NCBI GenBank assembly: GCA_029880325.1
Contig: JAOUOP010000041.1
Span: 1-64,000, forward strand
Length of the DNA: 64,000 bases
Source: Myxococcales bacterium
GTDB taxonomy: Bacteria; Myxococcota_A; Polyangia; Polyangiales; JAFGIB01
Reading direction: 5' to 3'
Shown here: positions 36,700 through 46,551 of the stretch, one piece after another
How positions within the stretch are numbered: the first letter of the stretch is position 1
How the letters are laid out: each line of letters opens with the position of its first letter
Notes under the pieces: generated by a model
What the model was told of the DNA's origin: nothing
What the model saw: the letters and a program-made list of their open reading frames with translations, nothing else
The model's database searches: none
Program-made: the position numbers and the translations under genes

Positions 36700-39600
36700 T
36701 CACGAAAGAGCGCCGGTCACCCGCGCGAGCAGGGCGTCCGAGTAGGCGTGGCCAATCGTGACTGAAAGAGCCTGCGACTGACGGCAGGCGGCCCGGAAGG
36801 CCTCGGGGGAAGCCACCTGAAGCGAGAGATGTTCGCAGAGGAAGTCGATGGCTTCGCCGACGGATAGGGATGCCTGCAAGGCGACGATGGCGGCGCTCCT
36901 CTGCATGGATTGCAGCAGAGTCTCGCTCCGCAGTTGGGCGCGATGCTGCCGCAACAGTTCGGCGTAGGCGGCCTGATCACCGGCGGGAACTGCTTGCCAC
37001 AGGGCCGAGGCCAGCTCCTTGACGAGGGTCGTCGCGCTGTTGTCGGCGTCGGACGGCGCGAATGCCATGAAGACAGCGGCCAGCAGGGTGGTCGCCCCAT
37101 CGGCTGGCAGGGCGCCCGCGATGGCATGCTCGGGGCGCGCCAGCCACAGCGCCCGCGCCAGCTCGTAGCGCAGGCGGCCGGTGCCCAAATCGGTGTTCTT
37201 GGGGACGATGACCGAAGGTGGATGGGTGGCGACGACCGCGATCGATGCGTCCGGCTGCTCCGCCACGTAGACCGGGATGTCGTTGGCTCCGAGTTGGCGA
37301 ACGACCTGGGCGTAGGCGTCGGCGACGATGCCGAGGGTGTAGCGGCTGAGGGTTTGGCGCCGGTCGATGGCGAAGGAGTCGAGGGGATTGCGGTAGTGGG
37401 GCAGGTAACGCGCGACCTCCCAGAGCTTGCCCAGAAACTCGCTCGCTTCAGCCGGCGCGATCGCAGCGCCATCGACGTCACCGGCGTGGCCGGCGTTTGA
37501 CGCCGCCACCAGCCTGAGCGGCGCCGGCGCCAGGACGTCGGCATCGAAGCGCGAGACCACCGCACGGGTGACGTGGTGCTCGGCCGAGTCCGCCGGGCTG
37601 AGGTCCAACAAGGCGCGCAGGGCCTCGACCGACCAGGGTGAATCCCTCAGCAGCGATCGCAGTAGCGAGCGCGCTTCAACGCGCGCCGCAGTACTGTCCT
37701 CGCGTTGCAAGCTGAGTGCTCGCTGCAGTCGAGGGTCGATATCGCTGGAATGCTCGTGTTTCGAGCTTTCACTTTCAGTCTTGGCGGTTGACGGCCGCGC
37801 GCTTCGAGAAGGCACGTTGCCGCTGGAGCTATCGACGGGCACCTGACTCGATGGTGAGGCCGCGATCTGCTCGGGTGCGAGCGACGCCGACTTGGCGCTG
37901 AGTGCTTCGGCAATCGAGCTGCCATCCGCCTGCGGCCTTGGAGCTGCCGCGCTGGCTTCCGATGGCTTCGGAGCGCTCGGTGCGCGCAACTGGGGGGCTA
38001 GGGAGTTTTCCGAGGCCAGCTCGGCCCGCGCCCGCGCCACGTCCACGCGCAGGCTGCCCTCGACCTCTTCACCCTCGCCGATCCTGCGCGCCTGTTCGAG
38101 CCGCTCGCGGGCGGCGCTGGCATCGCCCATGGGGCCGGCAAGCAGGTTCGCGAGCCGCAGCAGAAGCCGCACCTTTTCGGACGGATCCCAGTGGTCCTCG
38201 ATACGTTCGACCAGGGGGTCGATCACCCGCTGCCAGGCTTCGGCTTTGGCCTCGGGTTGCTGTTCGGCCAGGGCCCTGGCGGCGCGCTCGACCGCGTTGT
38301 CCAGGGCGAAGGACTCTGTCAGGGGATTGGCTTCGAGCAGTAGACCCAGGGCGCGACCGGGCTCGCCCAACTCGGTCATGCACAGCTCCGCCGCCAGTCG
38401 CAGGAGCTCGGCACGTGTCCCGGGCTCGCCCACGTTATCGGCCAGCAAGCGGTAGCATGCCAGGAGCTTGCCGAAGTCCTTGGTCTCGCGGGCCAGGCGC
38501 CTGACGGCCTTGAATGCCACCCCTCCGGTGGGGGCCAGCTCGAAGGCCGACACGTAACGCTCAAGGGCCTGGCCGAGCCGCCCCGAAAGCTCGAGCCAGC
38601 GCCCGGCCCGATAGTGCAGGGCGCGCTTGCCGTGGGGGCCGACCGAGCCTTCGATCAGCGCGTCGTAGGTCGCCAGCGCGGTCGCCACGTTGTCGGCCGC
38701 CAGCGTCAGCCGCTCGACCCCCAACAGTAGCTGGGTGAAGCCGGGAAAGGTGCGCACGCCATGGGTCGCGATCGCCAGCGCCAGGCTGCGATCCTCCAGG
38801 CGTCGTTCGGCCGTGGCCACGCTCCACAAGAGGATCTGGTGGGCCAGCTCCGGCGGCGCGTCGTGGCCGATGCGCACGATGCTCTCGAGGCCGCGCCGCT
38901 CATCGTCGCCGACCAGAAGCGCACCCAGCGCTTTTCGAATCAAGGGCTGGTCGGAAATGTTTTCGGCGATCAACTGACGGGCGTGGTACTCGGCGCGCTC
39001 GCGGTCGCCCACCATGCCGCTGCACAGGCCGATTAGCATCAACAGGCGCTCGCGGCGGCGTTCCGGGTCCAGCTCGCTCTTGAGTTTGAGGGTGGCAACC
39101 GCAAGCAGGCGATCGACATCGCCCTTGTTCCGGAAGATCTCCTCGAGGCCGTCCAATGCGGCGGTGTTTTCCGGAGCGCACTCGAGGGCCCGGAGCAGCG
39201 CTCGCACCTGGGCGGCGTCGTGGCCGGATTGGGCGTGGTGGGCCGCCAGGTCGAGCAGCACGTGTGCGCGCTCTGCCCCCTTCAGGTACGCGGCGTGCAG
39301 CTCGAGGGCGCGAGCGACCAGCTCCGAGCGACCCGCGCGGCGGCCGAGGGTGGCCGCGTGGGCTGCCAAGGGCCGGTCCACGCGACCTTGGAACCGTAGT
39401 AGATCCAGGGCTATCTCCGCGGCCAGACCTGGGGCCTCCAGCTCTTCCAGGCGGTCGACAGCGGTGCGAATGGTGCTTAGAAGAGCTTCACTTGGAGTTG
39501 ATGAAAGTGCGCTCTGGGCGGCCAGGGCCAGCGCTTCGGGCGACTTGGCCATGATCCGGGCGCGCAGCAACGCGGCGCGGGCGTCGGCGTCGACAGGCAG

Positions 39601-42528
39601 CAGCTCGATCCAGCTCTGGGCGATTTCCGACAGCCGTTCGGGAGCGGCCGCCGCCGCCGCGCGCGTGGCCAGGGCAAGGGCACGGCGCGAGTCACCCATG
39701 GCGGCGCGGATGCGCTCCAGGGCCAGCAGGGCCCGATGGGGTTCGAGGCGATGGGCGTGGCGTCGCAGGAGAAGCGCAGCGTCAGCGGCGCCCGCGTCGG
39801 CATCGAGGGCGGCGGCAGCGGTGGTTGCGGCCGCGTCGTTGTCGCCGAGGCGTTCCTGGCAGCGCGCCAGTTTCGAAAGTGCGCGCGACCGTTCCCGGCG
39901 ATCGGGGGTCAGATCAACCAGAAGTTGCAGCGCCCGGCGCTGGCGGCCCAGGTCGCGGGTGCGGCGCGCGGCACGCAGCAGTCGCAAGCAGGCCATCAGA
40001 TCGCTCGGATTGGCTTCGATCTGCTCTTCGCAGACCGCCATCGCCGCAGGCGCATCGCCTGCGACCGCGTGGGCCGAGGCCAGCCGAGCCAGCCAGCGCG
40101 CGCGCTCCTGGGGCGCGCGGATATGGGGCGCCTCGGCCTCCAGAAAGCGGATCAACACCTGCGGGTCGTCCGCCTGGCGGTAGAGGGCATCGAGCTGGTT
40201 GCGTGTCCACTGGGGGTCGATGCGCGCGGCGGCAGCCAAGCGCGTCAGATCGAGCAGGCGCGACCAGTGCTCCGGTTCGTTGGACAGTAGCTTTGCAACC
40301 GTCAGCGAGGCCGCCGGGAGTTCCGCGGCGCTGGCCTTTGCGAGCCTCGCTTCGGCCTCGCGCAGGGCTGCGTGCCGTTCCGAAGCGGCCTGTTCGAGCT
40401 GCTGGACGCGTCCGCGCTGGGACTCGGATAGGCCCTCGCTGCGCTCCAGCCTACGGTAGGCCGCGAGCGCGAATGACGGATCGTCGAGCTCGTCGCTCGC
40501 CACGCGACCCAGTTCGTCGAGCAGATCGCTGGCCGACTCGCCACCTGCCAGCGTGGCGACGGCTACGGCATGGAGGCAGTGGGCCAAGATCCACAGTTGA
40601 TCTCGCGAGCGGGCGAGGGAGCGCAGCTGCGACAGTGAGACGCCATCCCGCGGGTCGGCCAGCACTGCCTCCTGAAACAGCCACAGCGCCACATCTTCCT
40701 GGCCCGGCACCTGCAGGGCGGCCATCCCCGCCTGGTTGAGCCAGTGGCCGCGCTGAGACTCGGGTGAGCTGGCCGCGACATTTTCGAGGGTGGCCAGGCG
40801 CAGCTCGGGCTCCTGGGCCAGGTCGGCGTCGAGGGCCGCGTAGATCAGGTCGACGTGGGGCTCGGTGTCGAAGGCGTCGGAGAGTAAATCGGCTGCCAGA
40901 TCGCGGCGGCCCAGGGCCTCGGCGCGGCGGGCACCAGCGAGTCTGAGCCTGCGTCGCGCGTCGGGATCGCCGGCCCGCGCAGCGGTCTCACCCAGCACCG
41001 CAACCGCCGCAGCGCGATATCCCGTCTGGTCGAGAGCCGAGGCGTACTCCAGCGCCGTGGGCAGATCGTCGGGCTGATTCGACCAAGCCCAGTCGAGCAG
41101 GGCGCGCGCCCGCTGGGGCTTTCGCTCCTGTTGGGAGGCCGCCGCGAGCCGGGCGTGGGCGCTGGCGCCGCCGGGATTGGCCCGCTGCAGCATCAGCATC
41201 GCCACCAACTCGTGGGGATCGGAATCCTCGGGATCGTCGGCAGCGGCTTCACAGAGCGCTTCGATGCAATCCTGGTCGCGACCCAGGGCCATGCAGATCG
41301 TCGCCCGCAGGCGCTGGGCCGCCGCCCGGTCGCCCGCCTGGGAGGCGGCCGCAGTCGCCGCTTCCAGATAACCCAAGGCCAGCTCACCGGATCCCAGCTC
41401 GAAGCACACCTGAGCGGTCTGCAGCAGCGTACCGAAGTCGCTCGGATCGGCTGCGGCAGCTTCGCGCAGGGCGCGGCAGGCGCGCTCGGTGGAGGCAAAG
41501 CGCTCGAGCCACTCGTCGGCCAGCGCGCGAAAGACCGGAGCGCGGGCGGTGCCCGGAGCGCGGTCGCGTTCGAGGGCGCCCAGGCGCTGCTCCAGGGGCA
41601 GCAGCGGATCGTCGAAGTGGGCGCGCCCCGCCGGCAGGTCCGCCGCCGCGTAGGGCTCCAGGGCGTCGCCTTCGACCAGGCCCTGGCCCGGATCCAAACG
41701 CAGCCGCGGGGGGCGCAGGGACTCCATGCGCGCCAGCGGGTCGTCCGGTGGGGAGGGTAGCTCGCTTGGTATGCCGGGAATCGACTGTGATACAGCTGCC
41801 TGATCGGATGCGGGAGGTGGCACTGTGCCGGGCGGGGGTGGGCGCGAAGGCCGGGGCGCTCCTGGCGCCAGCAGCTGGGCCAGGCCGCTGCGAATCAGGG
41901 CGGCGATGCGTGGGGCGGCCGTGGGTTGTTTGGCCAGGATGGTCGAGACCGCCGGGGTTTCCGGGAGTTCGCCGAAGTCAGCCCAGTGAAGCGCGGTCTT
42001 GCTGGCCTCATCGTCCGCCAGCTGTAGTCTGTGATTCAATCGTGATACAACGGCGACTCCGGCCCGGCCTGAAGCCCGCGCCATGGTGTCGAGAAGCAGC
42101 GGTAGCACCTCGACGCCTTGCTTGTTCGCCAACGCGTCGGGCAGCTCCTCCAGCGGCGGTAGTTCGGCATCCCGCGTCAGCAAATCGTGGATTGCGCGGC
42201 GAAAGACGCCGCCCAGGCGTTCGCGCCGCAGGGCCGCCAGGGCTTCGGATCCCAGCGCTTGCTGGGCCTCGATCACATCCAGCAACGGGCGCTGTTCACG
42301 CTTTGCGGCCTGGACGAGCGGATCGAGCTGTGCGCGGCCAAGCTGAGAGGCGCGGCGCACAAACGCCGCTTCGGGTTCATCGCCGGGGCCGGGCGTGACA
42401 TCGACCAGCAGGCCGTCGGCAAAGAACAGCGATCTGCTGGCACATGGCAAGCGGCCGCGTTTGCGACTCCTCGCGATGTCCAGCAGCAGCACTGCCAGGG
42501 AGCTGACGTCCAAGGGCTGGCTGCTCAT
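36700..42528 (-). CDS. Giant TPR-repeat protein with DUF4388-like N-terminus
   Basis: 1,942 residues. The first ~110 residues (LAVLLLDIARSRKRGRLPC...LFFADGLLVDVTPG) resemble the DUF4388/PATAN domain found in myxobacterial signalling proteins. After a Pro-rich linker, about 300-1480 are dozens of degenerate TPR/helical repeats. A Ser/Pro-rich linker (about 1500-1600) precedes a C-terminal helical domain of ~300 residues (LPHYRNPLDSFAIDRRQTLSRYTLGIVADAYAQ region) with no catalytic motif. No signal peptide or membrane segment is seen, so it is probably a cytosolic scaffold. ATG 42528 is chosen because farther upstream the frame runs antisense-free but lies inside the SppA gene (42582). It is the third gene of a minus-strand operon. 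Confidence 0.78.
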   Translation of the reverse strand: MSSQPLDVSSLAVLLLDIARSRKRGRLPCASRSLFFADGLLVDVTPGPGDEPEAAFVRRASQLGRAQLDPLVQAAKREQRPLLDVIEAQQALGSEALAALRRERLGGVFRRAIHDLLTRDAELPPLEELPDALANKQGVEVLPLLLDTMARASGRAGVAVVSRLNHRLQLADDEASKTALHWADFGELPETPAVSTILAKQPTAAPRIAALIRSGLAQLLAPGAPRPSRPPPPGTVPPPASDQAAVSQSIPGIPSELPSPPDDPLARMESLRPPRLRLDPGQGLVEGDALEPYAAADLPAGRAHFDDPLLPLEQRLGALERDRAPGTARAPVFRALADEWLERFASTERACRALREAAAADPSDFGTLLQTAQVCFELGSGELALGYLEAATAAASQAGDRAAAQRLRATICMALGRDQDCIEALCEAAADDPEDSDPHELVAMLMLQRANPGGASAHARLAAASQQERKPQRARALLDWAWSNQPDDLPTALEYASALDQTGYRAAAVAVLGETAARAGDPDARRRLRLAGARRAEALGRRDLAADLLSDAFDTEPHVDLIYAALDADLAQEPELRLATLENVAASSPESQRGHWLNQAGMAALQVPGQEDVALWLFQEAVLADPRDGVSLSQLRSLARSRDQLWILAHCLHAVAVATLAGGESASDLLDELGRVASDELDDPSFALAAYRRLERSEGLSESQRGRVQQLEQAASERHAALREAEARLAKASAAELPAASLTVAKLLSNEPEHWSRLLDLTRLAAAARIDPQWTRNQLDALYRQADDPQVLIRFLEAEAPHIRAPQERARWLARLASAHAVAGDAPAAMAVCEEQIEANPSDLMACLRLLRAARRTRDLGRQRRALQLLVDLTPDRRERSRALSKLARCQERLGDNDAAATTAAAALDADAGAADAALLLRRHAHRLEPHRALLALERIRAAMGDSRRALALATRAAAAAAPERLSEIAQSWIELLPVDADARAALLRARIMAKSPEALALAAQSALSSTPSEALLSTIRTAVDRLEELEAPGLAAEIALDLLRFQGRVDRPLAAHAATLGRRAGRSELVARALELHAAYLKGAERAHVLLDLAAHHAQSGHDAAQVRALLRALECAPENTAALDGLEEIFRNKGDVDRLLAVATLKLKSELDPERRRERLLMLIGLCSGMVGDRERAEYHARQLIAENISDQPLIRKALGALLVGDDERRGLESIVRIGHDAPPELAHQILLWSVATAERRLEDRSLALAIATHGVRTFPGFTQLLLGVERLTLAADNVATALATYDALIEGSVGPHGKRALHYRAGRWLELSGRLGQALERYVSAFELAPTGGVAFKAVRRLARETKDFGKLLACYRLLADNVGEPGTRAELLRLAAELCMTELGEPGRALGLLLEANPLTESFALDNAVERAARALAEQQPEAKAEAWQRVIDPLVERIEDHWDPSEKVRLLLRLANLLAGPMGDASAARERLEQARRIGEGEEVEGSLRVDVARARAELASENSLAPQLRAPSAPKPSEASAAAPRPQADGSSIAEALSAKSASLAPEQIAASPSSQVPVDSSSGNVPSRSARPSTAKTESESSKHEHSSDIDPRLQRALSLQREDSTAARVEARSLLRSLLRDSPWSVEALRALLDLSPADSAEHHVTRAVVSRFDADVLAPAPLRLVAASNAGHAGDVDGAAIAPAEASEFLGKLWEVARYLPHYRNPLDSFAIDRRQTLSRYTLGIVADAYAQVVRQLGANDIPVYVAEQPDASIAVVATHPPSVIVPKNTDLGTGRLRYELARALWLARPEHAIAGALPADGATTLLAAVFMAFAPSDADNSATTLVKELASALWQAVPAGDQAAYAELLRQHRAQLRSETLLQSMQRSAAIVALQASLSVGEAIDFLCEHLSLQVASPEAFRAACRQSQALSVTIGHAYSDALLARVTGALS

Positions 42529-42581
42529 GGAGGCACTAGGATACCAGACGGCGCTCCCTGGCGTTGAGCGCTTTGATCGTC

Positions 42582-44372
42582 TCAGCGCAACGTGAGCACG
42601 AAGGGCAGGCTGGCCAGCCGCGGATCGTCGCCCTGCAGCAGAGCCTCGACGATGCCCGGCGAGAGCTTGCCTGCGGTCCGGGTGAGCACGCTCGCCGCCG
42701 TACCCGGTGCGAGCGCCGCGCCTGAGCCTCCGATTCCGAGCTGCTGCAGCAGGCTTTGGTGCGGTGGCCACAGTTCCAGCGCTTCGTCGTCCTCGAACTC
42801 GGCCATGGTCCGGGCGTGCTCCAGGGCCTGGGGAAGGCCGCCCAGTTCGTCGACGAGGCCACCCTTGTGGGCTCGGATGCCTGTGAGCAGCCGGCCCTGG
42901 GCCAGCGGCTCGAGCCGCTCGGGCGCCATCTTTCGGCCCTGGGCGATGCGGCGCAGGAAGAGCCGATAGGTGGCGTCCAGGGAACGCTGGAAGGCGGCGC
43001 GCTCGTCGTCGCTGAAATGGTGCAAGGGGCTGAGCCAACCGGAGTTCTTACCGCGCCCCAGGCGAGCCACGTTCAGCCCCGCCCGCTCTCCGAGGTCGGC
43101 GGCCACGATCTTGCCGCCGACGACGCCGATGGAACCGAGCAGGCTGGTGCGTTCGGCAAAGATCGTGGTGCCCGCCGCCGCCACGTAGTAGCCGCCCGAG
43201 GCCGCCATGTCGCCCACGGAGATCACGACGGGCTTGCGTTTGGCGACGCGCCTGAGCGCGTGCCACATCAGGTCGCTGGCCATGGCCGAGCCGCCCGGTG
43301 AGTCGATGCGCAGCACCAGGGCGCGCACGTCTTCATCGTCGGCGAAGCGGCGCATGGCCTTGACGAAGCTCTCCGCCTCGCCGCTGCCGGCGCCACCGTT
43401 TTGACCGCGAGTGATGGTGCCCTCGAGAAAAGCCAGTACCAGCCGTGGCCCGCGCATGCCGCGCTCGGAGGAGCCGCCCATCAGAAGGCCGATGAGCTCG
43501 CCGAGCCCCGGCTGTGATGGACGGGCATCGAGTTCCTCGTGGACCACTCGCTTGGCGCCGCTCTCTTCAAGGGCGTGAGCCCGGGCCTCGTCGTCGAAAC
43601 CCACGTCGTCGACCAGGCCGGCGCGCCGTGCTGCGTCGGCGGTGTAGGGGCCGCCGTCGATCCACGCCTGGGCCATTTTCTTCGGAACGCCGCGGCCCTC
43701 GGCGATTGCGCCCAATAACTCTCCGTGAAGATCGTCGAGCATGGCATCCATGTTCTGCCGCACCTCCGGCGGCATGTCGTCACGGGTAAAGGTGTCGGCA
43801 GCGCCCTTGAAACGGCCCACCTGCATCAGCTCTGCGGTCAAGCCGATGCCCTCGAGCAGCTCGCGGGCGTAGACCACTTCGGCGCCCACGCCCACCAGGT
43901 CGAGCAGGCCGCCCGGGGTCATGGTGATGCGGTCGCAGCTGCTGGCCAGGAGCGCATAGCCAAGGTTGTCCGTGGTCTCGAAATAGCAGTGGATGGGCTT
44001 GCCGTGCTCGCGCAGGGTGCCAAAGGCCGTGCGCAACTCTGCCGCGCGGGCGAAGCTTCCGCCGAACTCGCCCACGCGCAGCAGCAGACCTTTAACGTCA
44101 TCGTCCTCGGCCATCGACTCGAGGCGCTCGAGCAGCCTGGCGTGGATCAGGCGCTCGGCTTTGAAGAGCCCGCCCTCGGGCGACTCAGGGGCAGCAGCGC
44201 TCAGGCTCAACTGGCGAAGCACGGGGCCCTTCGGTGCGTCACTGCCGTCGCCACAGCCGGGCGAGGCCAGGGTCAGCGCACAGATGGCGGCCAGAAGGTG
44301 GGGCGCCGCGGGGCGCGGAGAGATGGACGGCGGGAGCAGAGGAGGGGGGGGAGATGTGACAGGGGGAGTCAT
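42582..44372 (-). CDS. sppA: SppA-type signal peptide peptidase (S49)
   Basis: 596 residues, the long two-domain SppA form. The catalytic Ser392 lies in GDMAASGGYY and the catalytic lysine in GRFKGAADTF is Lys189, a spacing of 203 close to the 200 in E. coli SppA. It degrades signal peptides left in the membrane. The N-terminus is unusual: a Pro-rich start, then LLAAICALTLASPGCGDG, which might be a lipoprotein signal rather than the usual anchor (the lipobox SPGC is not canonical). An eight-C tract lies near the start. The start overlaps the upstream zinc-ribbon/TPR gene by 4 bases and the giant TPR gene begins 53 bases downstream. Confidence 0.9.
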   Translation of the reverse strand: MTPPVTSPPPPLLPPSISPRPAAPHLLAAICALTLASPGCGDGSDAPKGPVLRQLSLSAAAPESPEGGLFKAERLIHARLLERLESMAEDDDVKGLLLRVGEFGGSFARAAELRTAFGTLREHGKPIHCYFETTDNLGYALLASSCDRITMTPGGLLDLVGVGAEVVYARELLEGIGLTAELMQVGRFKGAADTFTRDDMPPEVRQNMDAMLDDLHGELLGAIAEGRGVPKKMAQAWIDGGPYTADAARRAGLVDDVGFDDEARAHALEESGAKRVVHEELDARPSQPGLGELIGLLMGGSSERGMRGPRLVLAFLEGTITRGQNGGAGSGEAESFVKAMRRFADDEDVRALVLRIDSPGGSAMASDLMWHALRRVAKRKPVVISVGDMAASGGYYVAAAGTTIFAERTSLLGSIGVVGGKIVAADLGERAGLNVARLGRGKNSGWLSPLHHFSDDERAAFQRSLDATYRLFLRRIAQGRKMAPERLEPLAQGRLLTGIRAHKGGLVDELGGLPQALEHARTMAEFEDDEALELWPPHQSLLQQLGIGGSGAALAPGTAASVLTRTAGKLSPGIVEALLQGDDPRLASLPFVLTLR

Positions 44373-46429
44373 TCGGAGCTTTCGGGGCCCTCGGGCCCGG
44401 GGGAGGGACCGGCTGCCGGATCCCGTGGGGAATCGCCCGGGGCCGTCGCGGCCTCCGCCCCTGCACTGGGCGTAGCCTCCAGTTGTTCTTCGAGCAAACG
44501 GATTTGATGTTCGGCGATGGACACCCGCGGCGCGCGCGGATGTTCCTGAATGTAGCGCCGGTAAGCTTGCAGTGCGGGCTTGATGTTGCCGAGGCGACGA
44601 TGGGAGTCGCCCATGCCGATCAGCGCTTCGGCGGACTTCAGGCGTACGCCGCGCCGAAAGTGGCGCAGGGCCGCGCGCGGGCGTCCCCGTTCCAGGGCCA
44701 CGTAGCCCAGTCCCGTGTGGCCCGAAGCCAGCTCGGGCTTTGCGGCAATGGCTCGCTCGAAAAGCAGCTCGGCGGCTCCCACGTCACCCCGTTCGAGCGC
44801 CCGCTCGGCCCGCTTGACGAGCGCCCGTGGCGGCATTTCGCTGTCGTTCGCCACATCCGAGCTGCTGTCTTGGGTGGCATCGGCACTTGCGTTGGCACTT
44901 GTGCTGGTTTCGTTCGTTTCCGACGGCTCGGGCGCCTCGGCGGCCAATCCTGCGGGCGGCGCTGCCGGGGCCCCTGCGGCTGCGCCATCGGTCGCCTGGT
45001 CCAGCCGGGCGCGCAGCTCGGCGGCCAGGGGATGGCCGGGGGCGAGTTGCTCGACGGCGCGCAGCTGAGCGCGCGCTCCCTCCGCGTCGCCTTCGGCCAG
45101 CAGGCAGCGGCCGAGCAGCAGCCGCGCGCGGATCATGCTCGGATCCTGGGCCACCGCCTGCTGCGCCAGGGCGCGTCCGGCCTGCAGCCGCCCCTGGGCC
45201 TCATCGATGGCCAGCAGCGCGGCCACGCGCAGCGTCTCGGCCGGCGGCATCGCCTGGTTGGCGCGGGCGCGATCGAGTTCGGCGCGGGCGGCCACCAGAT
45301 TGCCGGTCAGGCGCAGTGCGTCGGCCAGGGCGACTTCGGCCTCCTCGTTGCCGGGATTGAGCCGTGCGGCACGCTCGCCATAGCGCTTGGCCTGGGCCGC
45401 CAGCTCCAGCGAGCGACTAACCTCGGCCTGCGCCTGGGCCGCCGCCCGGGCTCTGGCGGCTCCCTCGCGCACCACCTGGCTCCAAACCGCGTAGCTGCGC
45501 GACAGGGCGCTGAGAATTTGGGCGTCGTCGCTGTGGAACGCCAGCGCCTTTTCGTATTCGTCGATGGCGACCTGGAAGCGGTCGGGGCGGTGAGCCTCGA
45601 GGGCCTCATCGCCGTGCACGATGAAGGAGCGCGCGGGGGGCTCCACCTGCACATCAGGTCCGCTGGCGCGCCCCAAAAAGACGCCTGCCAAGCCAGCGGC
45701 GAGTCCCAGGGGCAGGGCGATGCCGACCCACAGCCAAGGGCTGCGGCGGGGTGTCATCGGCAGGGCGGCGGTCGGCGTCGGTGAGCTGGGGGGAACGGCG
45801 GTGCCGGCCGGTGGCGCCGACTCGGTCCGTGTGGCAGGGGGCTGGGGCGAAGGGCTTCGGGGGCCGGTCACGGCCGGCGGCGGCGGCAGCGAGGAGCTGC
45901 CGGAACTCACCGCCGCTGGTGGCTCGCTCACACCAGCGCCCGTATCGGCCGGTCGCAGGGAGCGTGGGCGCCGCGGTGCCGGCGGCGGTGGCGCCTCGGA
46001 GCGTGGCGCGCGGCGCGGCGGTGTCGGCATCGAGGCGCGCGCCGGTCGCGGTTCATCGGGGGCTGAATTCGCCCGCGCCGCGAATTCCTCGCGTAGCTCC
46101 TCGACTTCACCCAAAGGTTTCCAGGCCTGGCCGCTGTGGGAGATCTCGTCGATCGGCAGCACCTCGCCCCGCTGGATCAACTCCGGTAGCTCCGCGAGCG
46201 AAGTCAGGGCGAGACTGCTGCCGTCGGCCTTGCGGATGCGCCAGCGGGTCGGTGTCTCGGTGCGGGCTGGCCGCGGCGGTGCATCCGAAGCGGCTGAGAC
46301 CTGGGCTCCGTCGCGATGGATCTTGAAGAGGTGGCCGCAGTTCGTGCACTTGACCGTGGTGCCCGTGACGCTGACGAGGCCTTCCTCGAAATCGTAGCTG
46401 GTACCGCAGCGCGCGCAGGTGACGTCCAT
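44369..46429 (-). CDS. MJ0042 zinc-ribbon, TPR membrane protein
   Basis: 686 residues. The N-terminus is an MJ0042-type zinc ribbon: CARCGTSYDFEE then KCTNCGHLFKI, four cysteines in two CxxC pairs. A GYF-like segment (WRIRKADGSSLALTSLAELPELIQRGEV) follows, as in myxobacterial gliding proteins. Then a Pro/Ala-rich linker, one transmembrane segment (about 250-272, LWVGIALPLGLAAGLAGVFLG) and TPR repeats (about 285-470 and 560-650). The ribbon and GYF part would lie in the cytoplasm and the TPRs outside. ATG 46429 puts the ribbon at the very N-terminus; a GTG at 46471 is possible. First gene of the operon with sppA and the giant TPR gene, divergent from deoC. Confidence 0.8.
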   Translation of the reverse strand: MDVTCARCGTSYDFEEGLVSVTGTTVKCTNCGHLFKIHRDGAQVSAASDAPPRPARTETPTRWRIRKADGSSLALTSLAELPELIQRGEVLPIDEISHSGQAWKPLGEVEELREEFAARANSAPDEPRPARASMPTPPRRAPRSEAPPPPAPRRPRSLRPADTGAGVSEPPAAVSSGSSSLPPPPAVTGPRSPSPQPPATRTESAPPAGTAVPPSSPTPTAALPMTPRRSPWLWVGIALPLGLAAGLAGVFLGRASGPDVQVEPPARSFIVHGDEALEAHRPDRFQVAIDEYEKALAFHSDDAQILSALSRSYAVWSQVVREGAARARAAAQAQAEVSRSLELAAQAKRYGERAARLNPGNEEAEVALADALRLTGNLVAARAELDRARANQAMPPAETLRVAALLAIDEAQGRLQAGRALAQQAVAQDPSMIRARLLLGRCLLAEGDAEGARAQLRAVEQLAPGHPLAAELRARLDQATDGAAAGAPAAPPAGLAAEAPEPSETNETSTSANASADATQDSSSDVANDSEMPPRALVKRAERALERGDVGAAELLFERAIAAKPELASGHTGLGYVALERGRPRAALRHFRRGVRLKSAEALIGMGDSHRRLGNIKPALQAYRRYIQEHPRAPRVSIAEHQIRLLEEQLEATPSAGAEAATAPGDSPRDPAAGPSPGPEGPESSE

Positions 46430-46551
46430 GGGAAGCGAAAAGGGCGGGGCTTGGAGGTTGCTTCCTGCCACAGCGGGACCGAATTCACCACGCTCTTGTG
46501 GCCCTGCGATCGGCCCGCTCGTTTAGGATGCGCGAGGTGAAGGAACTCACG

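Noticed and set aside
42529..43038. Upstream extension of the giant TPR gene
   Set aside because: The extra residues are Arg/Pro/Gly-rich and overlap the 3' part of the SppA gene in another frame; no family match.
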